Assembly: GCA_029260795.1 (NCBI GenBank)
Contig: JAJDCO010000083.1
Location: 27,573 to 91,572 of the forward strand
Direction: 5' to 3'
DNA length: 64,000 nucleotides
DNA from: Planctomycetota bacterium
GTDB lineage: Bacteria; Planctomycetota; OFTM77
Shown one piece after another: positions 47,122 through 56,133 of this stretch. The notes below the pieces were generated by a model. That model made no database searches. It was not told where the DNA came from and saw nothing but the letters and a program-made list of their open reading frames with translations. How positions within the stretch are numbered: the first letter of the stretch is position 1; each line of letters begins with the position of its first letter. Position numbers and translations under genes: made by a program.

Positions 47122-48090
47122 ATGCCCCTGGGCACGGACCGGTCGGGGAGGGGGCTCGATCGGGCGCTGGTGCTGATGCTCCTTTCGACTCTCGTGACCG
47201 CCGGCTGCCGACTGGTACCTTCGGCGGATGCTCCGGCACGGGACGGCTGGTCGGAGTCCCGCGTCGCCGAGCGCATCGGCGAGGTCTTTCCCGACCGCGA
47301 GTCGCGAGAGATCACCGTCTACCGCACGCGGAACTACATTCTGTTCTCGTCGGCTCGCGGTGTCGAACCGATCGGGCGCCTGTTCGAGGACGTACACCGG
47401 CGCTTCGCCGATACCTTTCCGGTCCCGGTCCACGGCGGCGACCTGCTGCCCGTCTACCTGTTCGCGACCTCCGACGAGTACCGGCGCTTCTACGTGCGCC
47501 ATACCGGCGTCACGGCCGAGATCGCCGGCTTGTCCATCGGGCATGCTTGGCAGGACTACGTGGCGACCAGCATCCCCCTCGAGCAAGAGGCCATCGTCCA
47601 TCACGAAGGCGTCCACCAGCTCATGCTCGCCCGAGCGGGCTACACGGGTGGCGGAAGCTGGTTCCACGAGGGTCTCGCCGAGTACTTCGAGCGCACCGTC
47701 CGTCCAGCCGGCTTCGAGATCCTCGTCGGTGCCGAGCTCCGATCGGCCGGATTCACGCTCGAAGAGATCATCCGCCAGCCACAGCTTCTCGATCCTTCTT
47801 GGGGTCATCAGAGCTCGACGCGTGCGATTCGCCTTTACGCCTTGGCCGCCTCGTTCATCGAGTTCCTCCACCGCGGCCCTCACGCCCGTCACTTCGGAGA
47901 GTTCTTGCGGGTCATTGGTGAAGGGCCGCCCTTCGATCCGGGTTTCGTCGCTCGACAAGTCCGGGCCATCTACGGGCTATCCCTTGCCGACCTCGATCAG
48001 CAGTGGCGTCGGTACTGGTTGGACGGCGATCGGCAGCCGCCCGTGTTGACGGCGCCCCTCCCCGAGTGGCCGTCCGTCGACTCCGACTGA
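47122..48090 (+). CDS. Lipoprotein zinc metallopeptidase (gluzincin-like)
   Basis: A predicted extracytoplasmic lipoprotein of 322 residues. The signal peptide ends LVTAGC, with Cys29 as the likely lipid site. The zinc motif is HEGVH (HExxH; His161, Glu162, His165), with a third ligand probably Glu183 or Glu187 in WFHEGLAEYFE. This spacing is that of gluzincins such as DUF1570/M1-like peptidases. Substrate is unknown. AGGAGG at 47104-47109 is 12 bases before the ATG at 47122 and 9 before a GTG at 47119, so the start could be the GTG. It is divergent from the cysteine desulfurase gene. Confidence 0.8.
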   Translation: MPLGTDRSGRGLDRALVLMLLSTLVTAGCRLVPSADAPARDGWSESRVAERIGEVFPDRESREITVYRTRNYILFSSARGVEPIGRLFEDVHRRFADTFPVPVHGGDLLPVYLFATSDEYRRFYVRHTGVTAEIAGLSIGHAWQDYVATSIPLEQEAIVHHEGVHQLMLARAGYTGGGSWFHEGLAEYFERTVRPAGFEILVGAELRSAGFTLEEIIRQPQLLDPSWGHQSSTRAIRLYALAASFIEFLHRGPHARHFGEFLRVIGEGPPFDPGFVARQVRAIYGLSLADLDQQWRRYWLDGDRQPPVLTAPLPEWPSVDSD

Positions 48091-48093
48091 GGC

Positions 48094-48999
48094 TCAGCGC
48101 AGAGTGGGTGGGGGCGGCTGATCGAGCCATCGGGCCACCGCTTCTCGGAGAGCAGGCGCGAGGGAGCTGTCGGCGGCGAGTGCGATCCAGGCCTCGAGGA
48201 AGGCGGATGGAACGCCCGTGTCGAGGCGAGTACCGACGATCTCGAGCAACGAGTAGGTCTCTCCGCGCTCGAGCAGCCTGGATTGAGCCTCGGTCAACTC
48301 GATCTCGCGATCGGTTGGCGTCTCCTCGGTGAGCTCGGCCAACGCGTCGAAGAGCGACGCGGGAAACACGTGAAGCCCGAAGTGCCCCAGGTACTGATCG
48401 GGAGGAAGCCCGAGCTGTCGAAGCTCGCGACGGGCGATCTCGGGTGAAGGCTTCTCCCGGAGACGTCGGAGCCGATACTGATCTGGTCTACCCGCGATCG
48501 GGTCACCCACGAGCGCGGCCGTGCCAACGAGCTCGTCGTCGGTGACGCGCGTGACCGCCGTCCAGGCGCCGGCGTGCGCGCGCGCGACGTCGAGGAGCTG
48601 ACCGACAGAGCACCGCTCGCTGTCGCTTCGATAGACGTGATCCCCGAGCGCGACCACGAAGCGTCCGGGCTCGAGCAGCGAGCGTGCGCAAGAGACGGCA
48701 TCTCCGAGACCGCGGGGCGCTGTTTGGACGGTCGTCAGGACCTCTGTGCCCGTTGGAGCATCGACCGCCGCCTCAAAGAATGAGCGGTGCCCGTCGGTGG
48801 TCACCAGGATCACTCGGCGAATCCCGCTCACACTCATCTCGTCGATCAAGAGCTGAACGAGTGGCCGCAACTTGCCGTCTCGCCCCGGCAACGGCAGCAG
48901 CCCCTTCGGCAGGACTCGTGTGGCCGGAAGGAGCCGAGTCCCTCGACCCGCCAAGGGGATGACCGCTTGATCGACGGCCAGTGTCTCGGGCAGTGGCAT
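48094..48999 (-). CDS. galU: UTP-glucose-1-phosphate uridylyltransferase-like protein
   Basis: A nucleotidyltransferase of the GalU family, 301 residues, probably making UDP-glucose. The signature PLAGRGTRLLPATRVLPKG is close to the usual GLGTRFLPATKAIPKEML, but the Glu after PK is Gly and two other positions differ. VQTAPRGLGDAVSCARSLL, GDHVYRS and GHFGLHVFP fit the family core. The C-terminus includes TGVPSAFLEAWIALA. Given the altered motif, another sugar nucleotide is possible. It converges on the metallopeptidase with a 3-base gap. Confidence 0.78.
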   Translation of the reverse strand: MPLPETLAVDQAVIPLAGRGTRLLPATRVLPKGLLPLPGRDGKLRPLVQLLIDEMSVSGIRRVILVTTDGHRSFFEAAVDAPTGTEVLTTVQTAPRGLGDAVSCARSLLEPGRFVVALGDHVYRSDSERCSVGQLLDVARAHAGAWTAVTRVTDDELVGTAALVGDPIAGRPDQYRLRRLREKPSPEIARRELRQLGLPPDQYLGHFGLHVFPASLFDALAELTEETPTDREIELTEAQSRLLERGETYSLLEIVGTRLDTGVPSAFLEAWIALAADSSLAPALREAVARWLDQPPPPTLR

Positions 49000-49297
49000 C
49001 GCGCTTTCACCAACAGGTGGAGGACGAGAGGACGACGGAGGGTGAGCGTAGCGACTGGAAAGTCAAAACGCGACCGGAGAGGAATCGGAGCCGCGACCGA
49101 CAAGAGTGAAATCGGAGCCGCGACCGACATTCGCCACAAGTCGCGAGGTCAAACGTGCGTCGTCGGCGCGAACCTCTCGGCTGCTGACGCGAAGGCCGAG
49201 CGAGCGATGCGAGAAACTCGCTGGACGTCGGATTGCTCGCCCCGCAGCATGGCGAGCTCGTTGCTGACCGAGATTCTCCGGAGCTCACGGACCCGAC
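49000..49297. other. 298-base divergent region between galU-like and gph
   Basis: No gene is supported. A 20-base sequence is repeated with a 27-base period (49083 and 49110). Confidence 0.5.
49083..49129. repeat. Two-copy 20-base tandem repeat
   Basis: AATCGGAGCCGCGACCGACA occurs at 49083-49102 and again exactly at 49110-49129, separated by 7 bases. It lies about 90 bases upstream of the galU-like start. Confidence 0.7.
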
Positions 49298-49954
49298 ATG
49301 ACCCTGCCCCGTGCCATCCTGTTCGACTTCGACGGAACGCTCATCGACTCGGCGGCCGACATCGCGCGCTCGGCGAACGCGGCGCTCGTCGCCCTCGGTC
49401 ATGAGCCGATCCCGGAGGCCCAAGTGCGAAGCTTCATCGGCGATGGTCTCGATACGCTCATGCGCCGTTGCCTCGGTGGGATCGATGCCGAGCTCGAGCC
49501 GGCCCTCGCGGCGTTTCGGAGTCACTATCGTGAGCATCTGGTCGTCGACACGGTTCCCTACGAGGGCATCCCCGAGCTGCTGGACGAGCTCGTCGTGTAT
49601 CCGCTCGGCCTCGTCTCGAACAAGTCCGAAGCCTACTGTCGGGAGATCCTACGGCACCTTGGCTGGGCAGACCGCTTCGGCTCGGTCGTCGGGGCGGACT
49701 CGGTGCCCGAGAAGAAGCCGGCGCCGGACATGATTCTGCGAGCGGTCGAAGACCTGGGCGTTTCTCCCGGAGAGGCGCTTCTCATCGGCGACGGAACCAC
49801 CGACGTCTTGGCCGGGCTGGCGGCGGGCGTGCCGACTTGGGCCGTCGGTTGGGGCTACAAGGCGATTGACGCGCTCCGCCAGGCCGGTGCAACGACGATT
49901 CTGGCAAGTGTCGCCGAGCTGCGCACACGGTTACGGCTGGAGCTTGCCAGTTGA
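49298..49954 (+). CDS. gph: Phosphoglycolate phosphatase-like HAD hydrolase
   Basis: A cytoplasmic haloacid-dehalogenase phosphatase of 218 residues. Motif I is FDFDGTLIDS (nucleophile Asp and acid Asp), motif II is the Ser of LGLVSNKS, motif III is the Lys of EKKPAPD, and motif IV is IGDGTTDVLAG. The cap domain is of the helical type. It matches the Gph group, which removes 2-phosphoglycolate formed by DNA repair; other HAD substrates cannot be excluded. Its stop overlaps the start of the next gene (TTGA). Confidence 0.82.
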   Translation: MTLPRAILFDFDGTLIDSAADIARSANAALVALGHEPIPEAQVRSFIGDGLDTLMRRCLGGIDAELEPALAAFRSHYREHLVVDTVPYEGIPELLDELVVYPLGLVSNKSEAYCREILRHLGWADRFGSVVGADSVPEKKPAPDMILRAVEDLGVSPGEALLIGDGTTDVLAGLAAGVPTWAVGWGYKAIDALRQAGATTILASVAELRTRLRLELAS

Positions 49955-50982
49955 CGCCGTCTCCCAGTCCAGAAGACCTCGAACGCGTCATCGATCGTGT
50001 GCGTGCTCTGCATGTCCAGGTTCGCGATCGGCTGATCGAGGCGATGACCGTGTCGAGCGTCGAGCACCTGGCGGGAATCGATCGCTGCGGACTCGATGAC
50101 ACGATCTATCGAATCGATGTCGAGGCCGAGGAGGCACTCGTCCCAGGCCTGACGGCTTGGGGAGGCGAGGAGCCGATTCACGTGGTCGCGGAAGGCATGG
50201 GGGAAGAGACGGGTGGCGTTCTGTTTCCTTCGAACGCTGACGCCGATGCCGTGCGCTGGCACGTGCTCATCGACCCGATCGATGGGACGCGAGGTCTCAT
50301 GTACGCCAAGCGCAGCGCGTGGATCGTGACCGGCGTCGCGCCGAACGTCGGGCGCCCGCCTCGGCTCGCCGACATTCAGGTCGCCGTTCAGACCGAGATC
50401 CCGACCCCCAAGCAGACGCGAGTCGACCAACTCTGGGCTCAGCGCAGCGCGGGCGCGTTGGCGGTCCGGGAGGATCTCGTGACCGGCGGCGTTGCGCCGT
50501 TGTCATTGCGACCCAGCCGGGCCATTGGCTTGGCGGACGGCTTTGCGTCCCTCAGCAAGTTCTTCCTCGAGAGCAAGGCCGAGCTCGCCGCCATCGAGCA
50601 GTCGGTCTGGCGTCGCTTTCAAGCGCAGCACTCCGAGAACGGGATGATCTTCGACGATCAGTACGTCTCCAGCGCCGGCCAGCTCCACGAGCTCACGGTC
50701 GGACACGACCGTGTCAACGGCGACCTGCGGGCGGTCCTTCTGACATCGGGGGAGGCTCCGGATCGGCCGCGCACCGGTGTGCATCCCTATGATCTCGCCG
50801 CCGTGCTGATCGCCCAGGAAGCTGGGGTCGAGGTGACTGGCGGTCATGGCGAGCCCCTCGATGCTCCCTTTGACACGACGAGCGACGTCGCCTGGCTCGG
50901 ATACGCGAACCGCGCGCTGCGAGAGAAGCTGGAGCCCCTGATCCTCGACGAGCTCCGGCGGCGCGGATACGTCCCGAATTGA
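49951..50982 (+). CDS. Inositol-monophosphatase-fold protein
   Basis: A 343-residue protein with the metal-binding motif of the inositol monophosphatase/FBPase family: Glu81 (VVAEGMGEE) and DPIDGTRG (Asp108, Asp111), then a C-terminal motif GVHPYDLAAVLIAQEAGVEV with Asp in the metal-ligand position. It is longer than simple inositol monophosphatases (about 260) because of an insertion at about 140-245. The TTG start overlaps the TGA of gph (TTGA), which indicates translational coupling, so the two phosphatases probably act in one pathway. The substrate is unknown. Confidence 0.75.
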   Translation: MTPSPSPEDLERVIDRVRALHVQVRDRLIEAMTVSSVEHLAGIDRCGLDDTIYRIDVEAEEALVPGLTAWGGEEPIHVVAEGMGEETGGVLFPSNADADAVRWHVLIDPIDGTRGLMYAKRSAWIVTGVAPNVGRPPRLADIQVAVQTEIPTPKQTRVDQLWAQRSAGALAVREDLVTGGVAPLSLRPSRAIGLADGFASLSKFFLESKAELAAIEQSVWRRFQAQHSENGMIFDDQYVSSAGQLHELTVGHDRVNGDLRAVLLTSGEAPDRPRTGVHPYDLAAVLIAQEAGVEVTGGHGEPLDAPFDTTSDVAWLGYANRALREKLEPLILDELRRRGYVPN

Positions 50983-51104
50983 GCCCAGGGGCTCGAGGCG
51001 GCGAGGATGTCTTCGCCTCGGGGCGAGGGGGCTGGCTAGAATGGGCATCCCTCGCCGGCCGAGACGGATGCGAGGCCACGTCGCTCACAATCAGGGAGAT
51101 CGGC

Positions 51105-51806
51105 ATGTGCGGGATCGGACTCGCGATTGGAATCGTGCTGGCGCTTTTGGGTTCTGGTCAGGAGGTGCCGGCGAAGGCCAAGGTTGAACGGCTGTTCGAC
51201 GGGAAGTCGCTCGCCGGCTGGTCCGGGGACCCCCGATACTGGCGCGTCGAGGACGGCTTGATCGTCGGGGAGTCGACGGCCGACTTGCCATTGGAAAAGA
51301 ACACCTTCCTGATCTGGCAGGGCAAGCCGGTCGGAGACTTTGAGCTGCGATTGAAGTACCGGCTGACCGGCGGGAACTCGGGCATTCAGTATCGTAGCCG
51401 TGTCCTCGACGAGAAGCAGTGGGTGGTCGGGGGCTATCAGGCCGACCTTTGCCAGCTCACTCCGAATCAGAGTTGGATCCTCGGGATCCTCTACGAGGAG
51501 AAGGGGCGAGGCATCCTGGCTCGGAGGGGGCAGCGAGTTCGTATCGCCGTCGACGGCACGCGGTCCGAGGAGAGCTTCGCGGACGAGCCCGAGCTCGTCG
51601 CGCATCTGCAGGACGGCGAGTGGTTCGAGTACGTGGTTCGGGCCGAGGGCCCGCGGCTCACTCATCGTGTCGGAGGTCGATTGCTCGTCGACGTCACCGA
51701 TGAAGACGAGAAGAAGCGGGCGACCACGGGAACGCTCGCGTTCCAGCTCCATACCGGGCCGCCCATGAAGGTGGAGTACAAGGACATCGAGCTGCGCCGG
51801 CTGTGA
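51105..51806 (+). CDS. DUF1080 / 3-keto-disaccharide hydrolase-type secreted protein
   Basis: A 233-residue protein with a signal peptide (about 1-21). The fold is the concanavalin-like DUF1080 family, very common in Planctomycetes: LFDGKSLAGWSGDPRYWRVE, DGLIVGES, LRLKYRLTGGNSGIQYRSR, GTLAFQLHTGPPMKVEYKDI. Some members hydrolyse 3-keto-glucosides; activity here cannot be told from sequence. A CAGGGAG site precedes the ATG. It converges with the next gene (8-base gap). Confidence 0.85.
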   Translation: MCGIGLAIGIVLALLGSGQEVPAKAKVERLFDGKSLAGWSGDPRYWRVEDGLIVGESTADLPLEKNTFLIWQGKPVGDFELRLKYRLTGGNSGIQYRSRVLDEKQWVVGGYQADLCQLTPNQSWILGILYEEKGRGILARRGQRVRIAVDGTRSEESFADEPELVAHLQDGEWFEYVVRAEGPRLTHRVGGRLLVDVTDEDEKKRATTGTLAFQLHTGPPMKVEYKDIELRRL

Positions 51807-51814
51807 GAGGAAGC

Positions 51815-53890
51815 TCAGGGGCTCGTCACCGCGAGTCCGATCAACCAGCTTCCAGTCACGGGTAGCTTCTTTGAGGCGTGCAACGGAACCAGCGAACCGT
51901 TGGAGGCGATCTGAAAAGCACTGATCGAGAACGTCCTGGCATTGCCCACGTAGACGATGCCGCTCTTGGAGACCGAGATCGCGTTGGGGCTGTTGTCGAC
52001 CGAGAAGGGGGCGTCCGGCACGTTGATGAGGGCTCCTTCGGCATCGATGCGGAAGCCGGAAACGTTGTGGGAGTTTCGATTCGCGATGAAGAGGAACTGG
52101 CCGTCCGGGCTGATGACTGAGTCGACCGGGTCGATCGCTTGATTCCTGAACGGGCTCCCTGAGACCGGCTGCCAGCTTCCCGGCCGGTGGACGAAGATCC
52201 CGGTGTCTCCCCAATCCGTCGCGAAGACGAACTCGTTGTTTGGCGACACCGAGATGGCGGTGACGCCGCTGTTGCCGTGGGGCAAGGTCGTGTGCTCCTT
52301 CAAGCCGCCGTCGGGGTCGATCGCGAGCACGTGCACGAATGTCGGCGCACCGGCGTAGGCGACGAGCAGCCATCGATTGTCGGGGGTCACCTTCAGGTTG
52401 AACGGCTGGCCCGCGATGGCGAAGGTATCCGGTCGAAGCGACAACGTGCCGTCCGAGTGGATGTCGAAGGTCGATATCTCGCGGCTGTCCTCGGCCACGA
52501 AGAGCCAGCGACCGTTGGCTGATGGAATGTTGGCGGCCGGGCTCCGGCCTACGGTCGTGTACGGGGATCCGGGCGCGAAGGAGAGGCTGCCGTCGAGCTC
52601 GATATGCAGGCTCGCCACGTCACCCGAGTAGGTGTTGGACGCGAACAAGTACTCTTCGTCGGTCGAGAGGTTTAGCGCCTCGATCCAAAGCAGAGACGAC
52701 CCCCAGCCACCACTCGGGGTCACGACACCGTCTCCGATCAATCCACCTCGGGCGTCGAGCGGGTAGCCGACGATCATGTTGGCTCCCTCGCGCACGCTGA
52801 CCAACGCGAAGACCATCGGGGGAACGCGCGCGGGCTCAGTTCGGAACGACCAATCTATCGGCTCACGAAGCGTCGGACCCTCTTCGGCTCGAATCGTCTC
52901 CGAGAGGTGGGCCGTGTACTCTGACTCGGGATCCAAGCGTTCGACCGGATCCCAGAATGCCAGGTTTCCCTCGACCGAGGTGGTGCCGTCGACCGGCTCG
53001 CCGGCCGCGTTCTCGAGCCGAAAGGACTCGTCATCGATCGAGGCCGAATCGAGCCGCCGAGAGAACTCGGCTCGCAGGCGCGCGCTCCGTGCGACGTCCT
53101 CGGCATCGGGTGAGGGGACGAGGCGAGTGACCTCGAGGAACCGGCCGGTCTTGAACTCGAAATCGACGCGCTCTCCGAGCTCCTCGCCTTCGAGGGAGCG
53201 GATCTCGGGAGAGAGAGAAGCGGTGTAGGTCGCCTCCTCTTCGAGAAAACCAAGAGGGACGAGGAAGAGCGAGCGACCCGCGATCTTCACGTCCGAAGCC
53301 TTCGGCCCGGCGGGGCCCGACAGGGCGAACCACGACGGATCGAAGGCATCGGGATCGATCTCGTCACTGAAGGTGGCTTGGATCACCCCGGTGACATTAA
53401 AACCTCGCTGTCCATTGACCGGAAACGTCCCCTCCAACGAGAAGGGTGGCTTCTCGATGGTTCGAAACTCGAAGCGGAGCGACTCATTGAGGGGGTGACC
53501 GTCGCTGTCCCGAACCTCCGCCGAGAGCACGACGACATGCCGCGTGCCAGCCGAGAGATCCAGGCTGGGCCGAAAGCTTGCGAATCGTCCACTGGCCGCG
53601 ACTCGACCGGACACGGGCTCACCATTCACCTCGACGCGCAGCGTGTCGCTCGAGAAGGAGCTCGCCTGCATGGGACGCGAGAACTCGATGGACACCAACG
53701 GCAGACGAGGCACGTCGGAGGACCCGGCCTTGGGGGACACGGCAACGACTCGAGCGTCGGAAGCAGGCGTCGTCAGGAATCCGCTCGATCCTCCTTTCGA
53801 GCAGCCTCCGATCAGGGCGACCAGGGCAGCGGCAAGCCAAGCGGAACCGGCCGTCGAGGGCTCGGTTCGACGCGCGGGAAGTCGAGTCAT
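51815..53890 (-). CDS. Lipoprotein with three Big_5 domains and a lactonase-like propeller
   Basis: A 691-residue surface or periplasmic lipoprotein (signal peptide ending LIGGC, Cys30). Three bacterial Ig-like (Big_5) domains follow, at about 46-150, 152-248 and 250-355; each shows the SP..G...V phrase and SFRxT/FEFxT closing strands. The C-terminal 320 residues are a seven-bladed propeller of the 6-phosphogluconolactonase (Lgl/YncE-like) type, with repeated blade motifs DGTLSLRPDTF, DGGLKEHTTL, SPNNEFVFATDWG and SPDGQFLFIANRNSHNVSGF. The combination suggests adhesion or polysaccharide binding plus an enzymatic or recognition propeller, but the ligand is unknown. Confidence 0.82.
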   Translation of the reverse strand: MTRLPARRTEPSTAGSAWLAAALVALIGGCSKGGSSGFLTTPASDARVVAVSPKAGSSDVPRLPLVSIEFSRPMQASSFSSDTLRVEVNGEPVSGRVAASGRFASFRPSLDLSAGTRHVVVLSAEVRDSDGHPLNESLRFEFRTIEKPPFSLEGTFPVNGQRGFNVTGVIQATFSDEIDPDAFDPSWFALSGPAGPKASDVKIAGRSLFLVPLGFLEEEATYTASLSPEIRSLEGEELGERVDFEFKTGRFLEVTRLVPSPDAEDVARSARLRAEFSRRLDSASIDDESFRLENAAGEPVDGTTSVEGNLAFWDPVERLDPESEYTAHLSETIRAEEGPTLREPIDWSFRTEPARVPPMVFALVSVREGANMIVGYPLDARGGLIGDGVVTPSGGWGSSLLWIEALNLSTDEEYLFASNTYSGDVASLHIELDGSLSFAPGSPYTTVGRSPAANIPSANGRWLFVAEDSREISTFDIHSDGTLSLRPDTFAIAGQPFNLKVTPDNRWLLVAYAGAPTFVHVLAIDPDGGLKEHTTLPHGNSGVTAISVSPNNEFVFATDWGDTGIFVHRPGSWQPVSGSPFRNQAIDPVDSVISPDGQFLFIANRNSHNVSGFRIDAEGALINVPDAPFSVDNSPNAISVSKSGIVYVGNARTFSISAFQIASNGSLVPLHASKKLPVTGSWLIGLAVTSP

Positions 53891-54003
53891 CGATCTCGCT
53901 CCAGCTGAGGATTGCGCGGCTGCCCTTCACCCTAGCGAGTCGGGGGCGAGACTGCACGAGGGAATCGTCGATCGCGATTACCGCGTGGAGCGAGCAGCCG
54001 GCG

Positions 54004-55785
54004 TCAACGCACGCGCTCGATCTCGTCTTGAGCGATGCCTTCGATGTGATCCTCGAAGTCTTCTCCATCGCCCAAGGTTCCTTGGATGCGATGGATGGCA
54101 CTGAGGACGAGGTTGCGGGTCTCACCCGCGCCCGCGATCTCGGCCGTGGCCTCGAGGGTTGGAATGGCCGCCTGCGACCCGAGCCGTCCCAGCGTCCAGG
54201 CGAGTACCTGGCGCACCTCGAGGTTTCCCTCTCGCCTGAGGAGGTCGATGAGGCCTTTCTCCACCTCGACGTCTCCCGGGAAGTGCTTCAGCGCCAGGAC
54301 GGCGTTGATGCGCAGCAGCGTCTCGCCGGACTTGGCCTGCTTGAGGAGCAGCTTGCCGATGGCGCGGTCGCCTCGTCCGCAAGCACCCAACGCCCGCAGG
54401 AGATTCTTGCGAACACGGCTCTCGCGCTCTTTGCCCAGGCGACGCTTGAGGGCTGAGACCGCTTCTTTGAGAGCCGTCATCTCGACTGCAACCGCGGCGT
54501 GGTTGCGAACGTCCACGGAGGCGTGGTCGAGGTAGCGGAGCGCGTGCTGTCCGGCTTGAGCATGACCCGAGTATCCGAGGGCATCGATCATCTCGGTCAG
54601 GCGGGCCGGGTCTCGGGACTCGACGATCTTCTGCACGAGTCGATCGGCCTCGACAGGCCGGTTCGCGTGGAACGCGTCGCTGATGATCTGAATCCGCCGC
54701 ATCGGCTCGGTGGCCTTCTCGTACTCAGAGATGAAATCCTCGACGGCCGCGCTGCGAGGCATCTTCTCGACCTCGACCTGAGCCTTTCTGATCATCAGCT
54801 CGAGCTCGGGTTTCGAGAGCATGTACTCTCGGCGCGAGAGCAGTCGACCGTCGGGGGCGCACAGCATGTGCTGCGGCGCGATCGCCTTCGGCGAGCGCAG
54901 GTACGTCTCGCGCGCTCGCAGCTCGATGTCGCGGTGATCGGGGCAAGGCACGACCCCGAAGCGCGGACAGGCCTTCACGACACCATCTCGCCCCTCGACG
55001 CCGCCGTGATCGAACTTGCTCGCGATCAAGCAGACGAGCTGGCGCGAGAGCTCGACGAGCTTCGGATCGGCGTAGTGACTCTTCAAGATCTGCTCGCAGG
55101 CCGACTCTCGATCCATGTTGAAGCAGATGAGCACCGGGACGTGTCTCTCTCGAGCTTCGCGAAAGGCGTCTTCGAAGTCGGATTGCCAGGCGATCTGCGT
55201 CCGGGCGAGCGTCTCGGTGGGAGAGGTCGGTGCCGAGGCGTCTGAGACCGGATCGGAATCCGAGACCTCGACCGAGTCGATCACGTGGCGCAGGAGCTTC
55301 TCGTAGCGTTCACTCGCACCGCGCACGTGGTAGAGCGAGAGGAAGACGAAACGACCTTGGGCGAGGAGGACGGCTTGCAGCAGCTCGTAGTCTCGCTTCT
55401 TGTCCTCGAGATCGGTGACGCGGAAGAGGCGTCCCCGAGACTCCCCCACCGTCAGCTCGACCTCGGAGACCAGGCGCCCTTCCGGATGCAGCGCCGGGAG
55501 CTGCTGGCTCTTGTAGTACGTGACCCAAGCATCCAGCCCGGACTGTGCTCTTTGCGACTGGGCCGCGAAGATGGCGATGCGGTTCCCGGCCGGATACTCC
55601 CGCGCGGCGAGGTCGACCTCGGTCCGCTTAGGGTCGATCTTCCAGGTCGTCGGCAGCTCGAGCGTGACGCGTCCGTTTCCGACGGGCCGGCGGGTCCAGC
55701 TGTCCTGTTGATTCGCGAGCGCGTCGGTGCGGGTCAGCAGTGCCAAGACACCAACCGCAACGACGATGATTCCCCATCTGCGCAT
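54004..55785 (-). CDS. Exported protein: DcrB/PsbP-like, thioredoxin-like and HEAT domains
   Basis: A 593-residue protein with a signal peptide (about 1-24). The first domain (about 30-175) resembles DcrB/PsbP-type folds (VTLELPTTWKIDPKRTEVDL). The second (about 195-345) is thioredoxin-like of the DUF255/thioredoxin_7 sort (VPVLICFNMDRESACEQILK). It has a single Cys in place of the CxxC pair, so ordinary disulfide chemistry is unlikely. The C-terminal 230 residues are HEAT/armadillo-type helical repeats (VRKNLLRALGACGRGDRAIG; LRREGNLEVRQVLAWTLGRL). It probably acts as a periplasmic scaffold. The ATG at 55785 has a GAGGAA site upstream. Confidence 0.72.
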   Translation of the reverse strand: MRRWGIIVVAVGVLALLTRTDALANQQDSWTRRPVGNGRVTLELPTTWKIDPKRTEVDLAAREYPAGNRIAIFAAQSQRAQSGLDAWVTYYKSQQLPALHPEGRLVSEVELTVGESRGRLFRVTDLEDKKRDYELLQAVLLAQGRFVFLSLYHVRGASERYEKLLRHVIDSVEVSDSDPVSDASAPTSPTETLARTQIAWQSDFEDAFREARERHVPVLICFNMDRESACEQILKSHYADPKLVELSRQLVCLIASKFDHGGVEGRDGVVKACPRFGVVPCPDHRDIELRARETYLRSPKAIAPQHMLCAPDGRLLSRREYMLSKPELELMIRKAQVEVEKMPRSAAVEDFISEYEKATEPMRRIQIISDAFHANRPVEADRLVQKIVESRDPARLTEMIDALGYSGHAQAGQHALRYLDHASVDVRNHAAVAVEMTALKEAVSALKRRLGKERESRVRKNLLRALGACGRGDRAIGKLLLKQAKSGETLLRINAVLALKHFPGDVEVEKGLIDLLRREGNLEVRQVLAWTLGRLGSQAAIPTLEATAEIAGAGETRNLVLSAIHRIQGTLGDGEDFEDHIEGIAQDEIERVR

Positions 55786-56133
55786 GGCGTTTTCCTCGAA
55801 TTGTCTCTCGCCGCGCGGGTCGATGTCTGGCGGTTCCGATCCCGGACTCGACACAGGCGGCCTCACTCTCTGGACGCTCCAGTTGAGGAGACGTCGGATG
55901 TGAATTCAAGGGACAATTGAGAGGCAGAGCGAGGCGGCATCTTTCAAGGTTGTCGGATTCCCTCGATCGGGTGAGTGCGTGCGGCGTCAGACCACCGTCC
56001 CGAGCCTGACCAGGAGCGGTTCGCTCGAGCCGGTTCGCAGTGGGTGACCGGCCCGCGGTATGCGAGAATCGAGTGGGACGGCATGGGGCCGTCCGGCATT
56101 GCCATTCCCTCGAGATCGAGACGGCTCGGTGGC
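55786..56133. other. 348-base divergent region upstream of the ECF sigma factor
   Basis: No gene is supported and no confident promoter was found on either strand. The ECF start has only a weak ribosome site. Confidence 0.45.
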
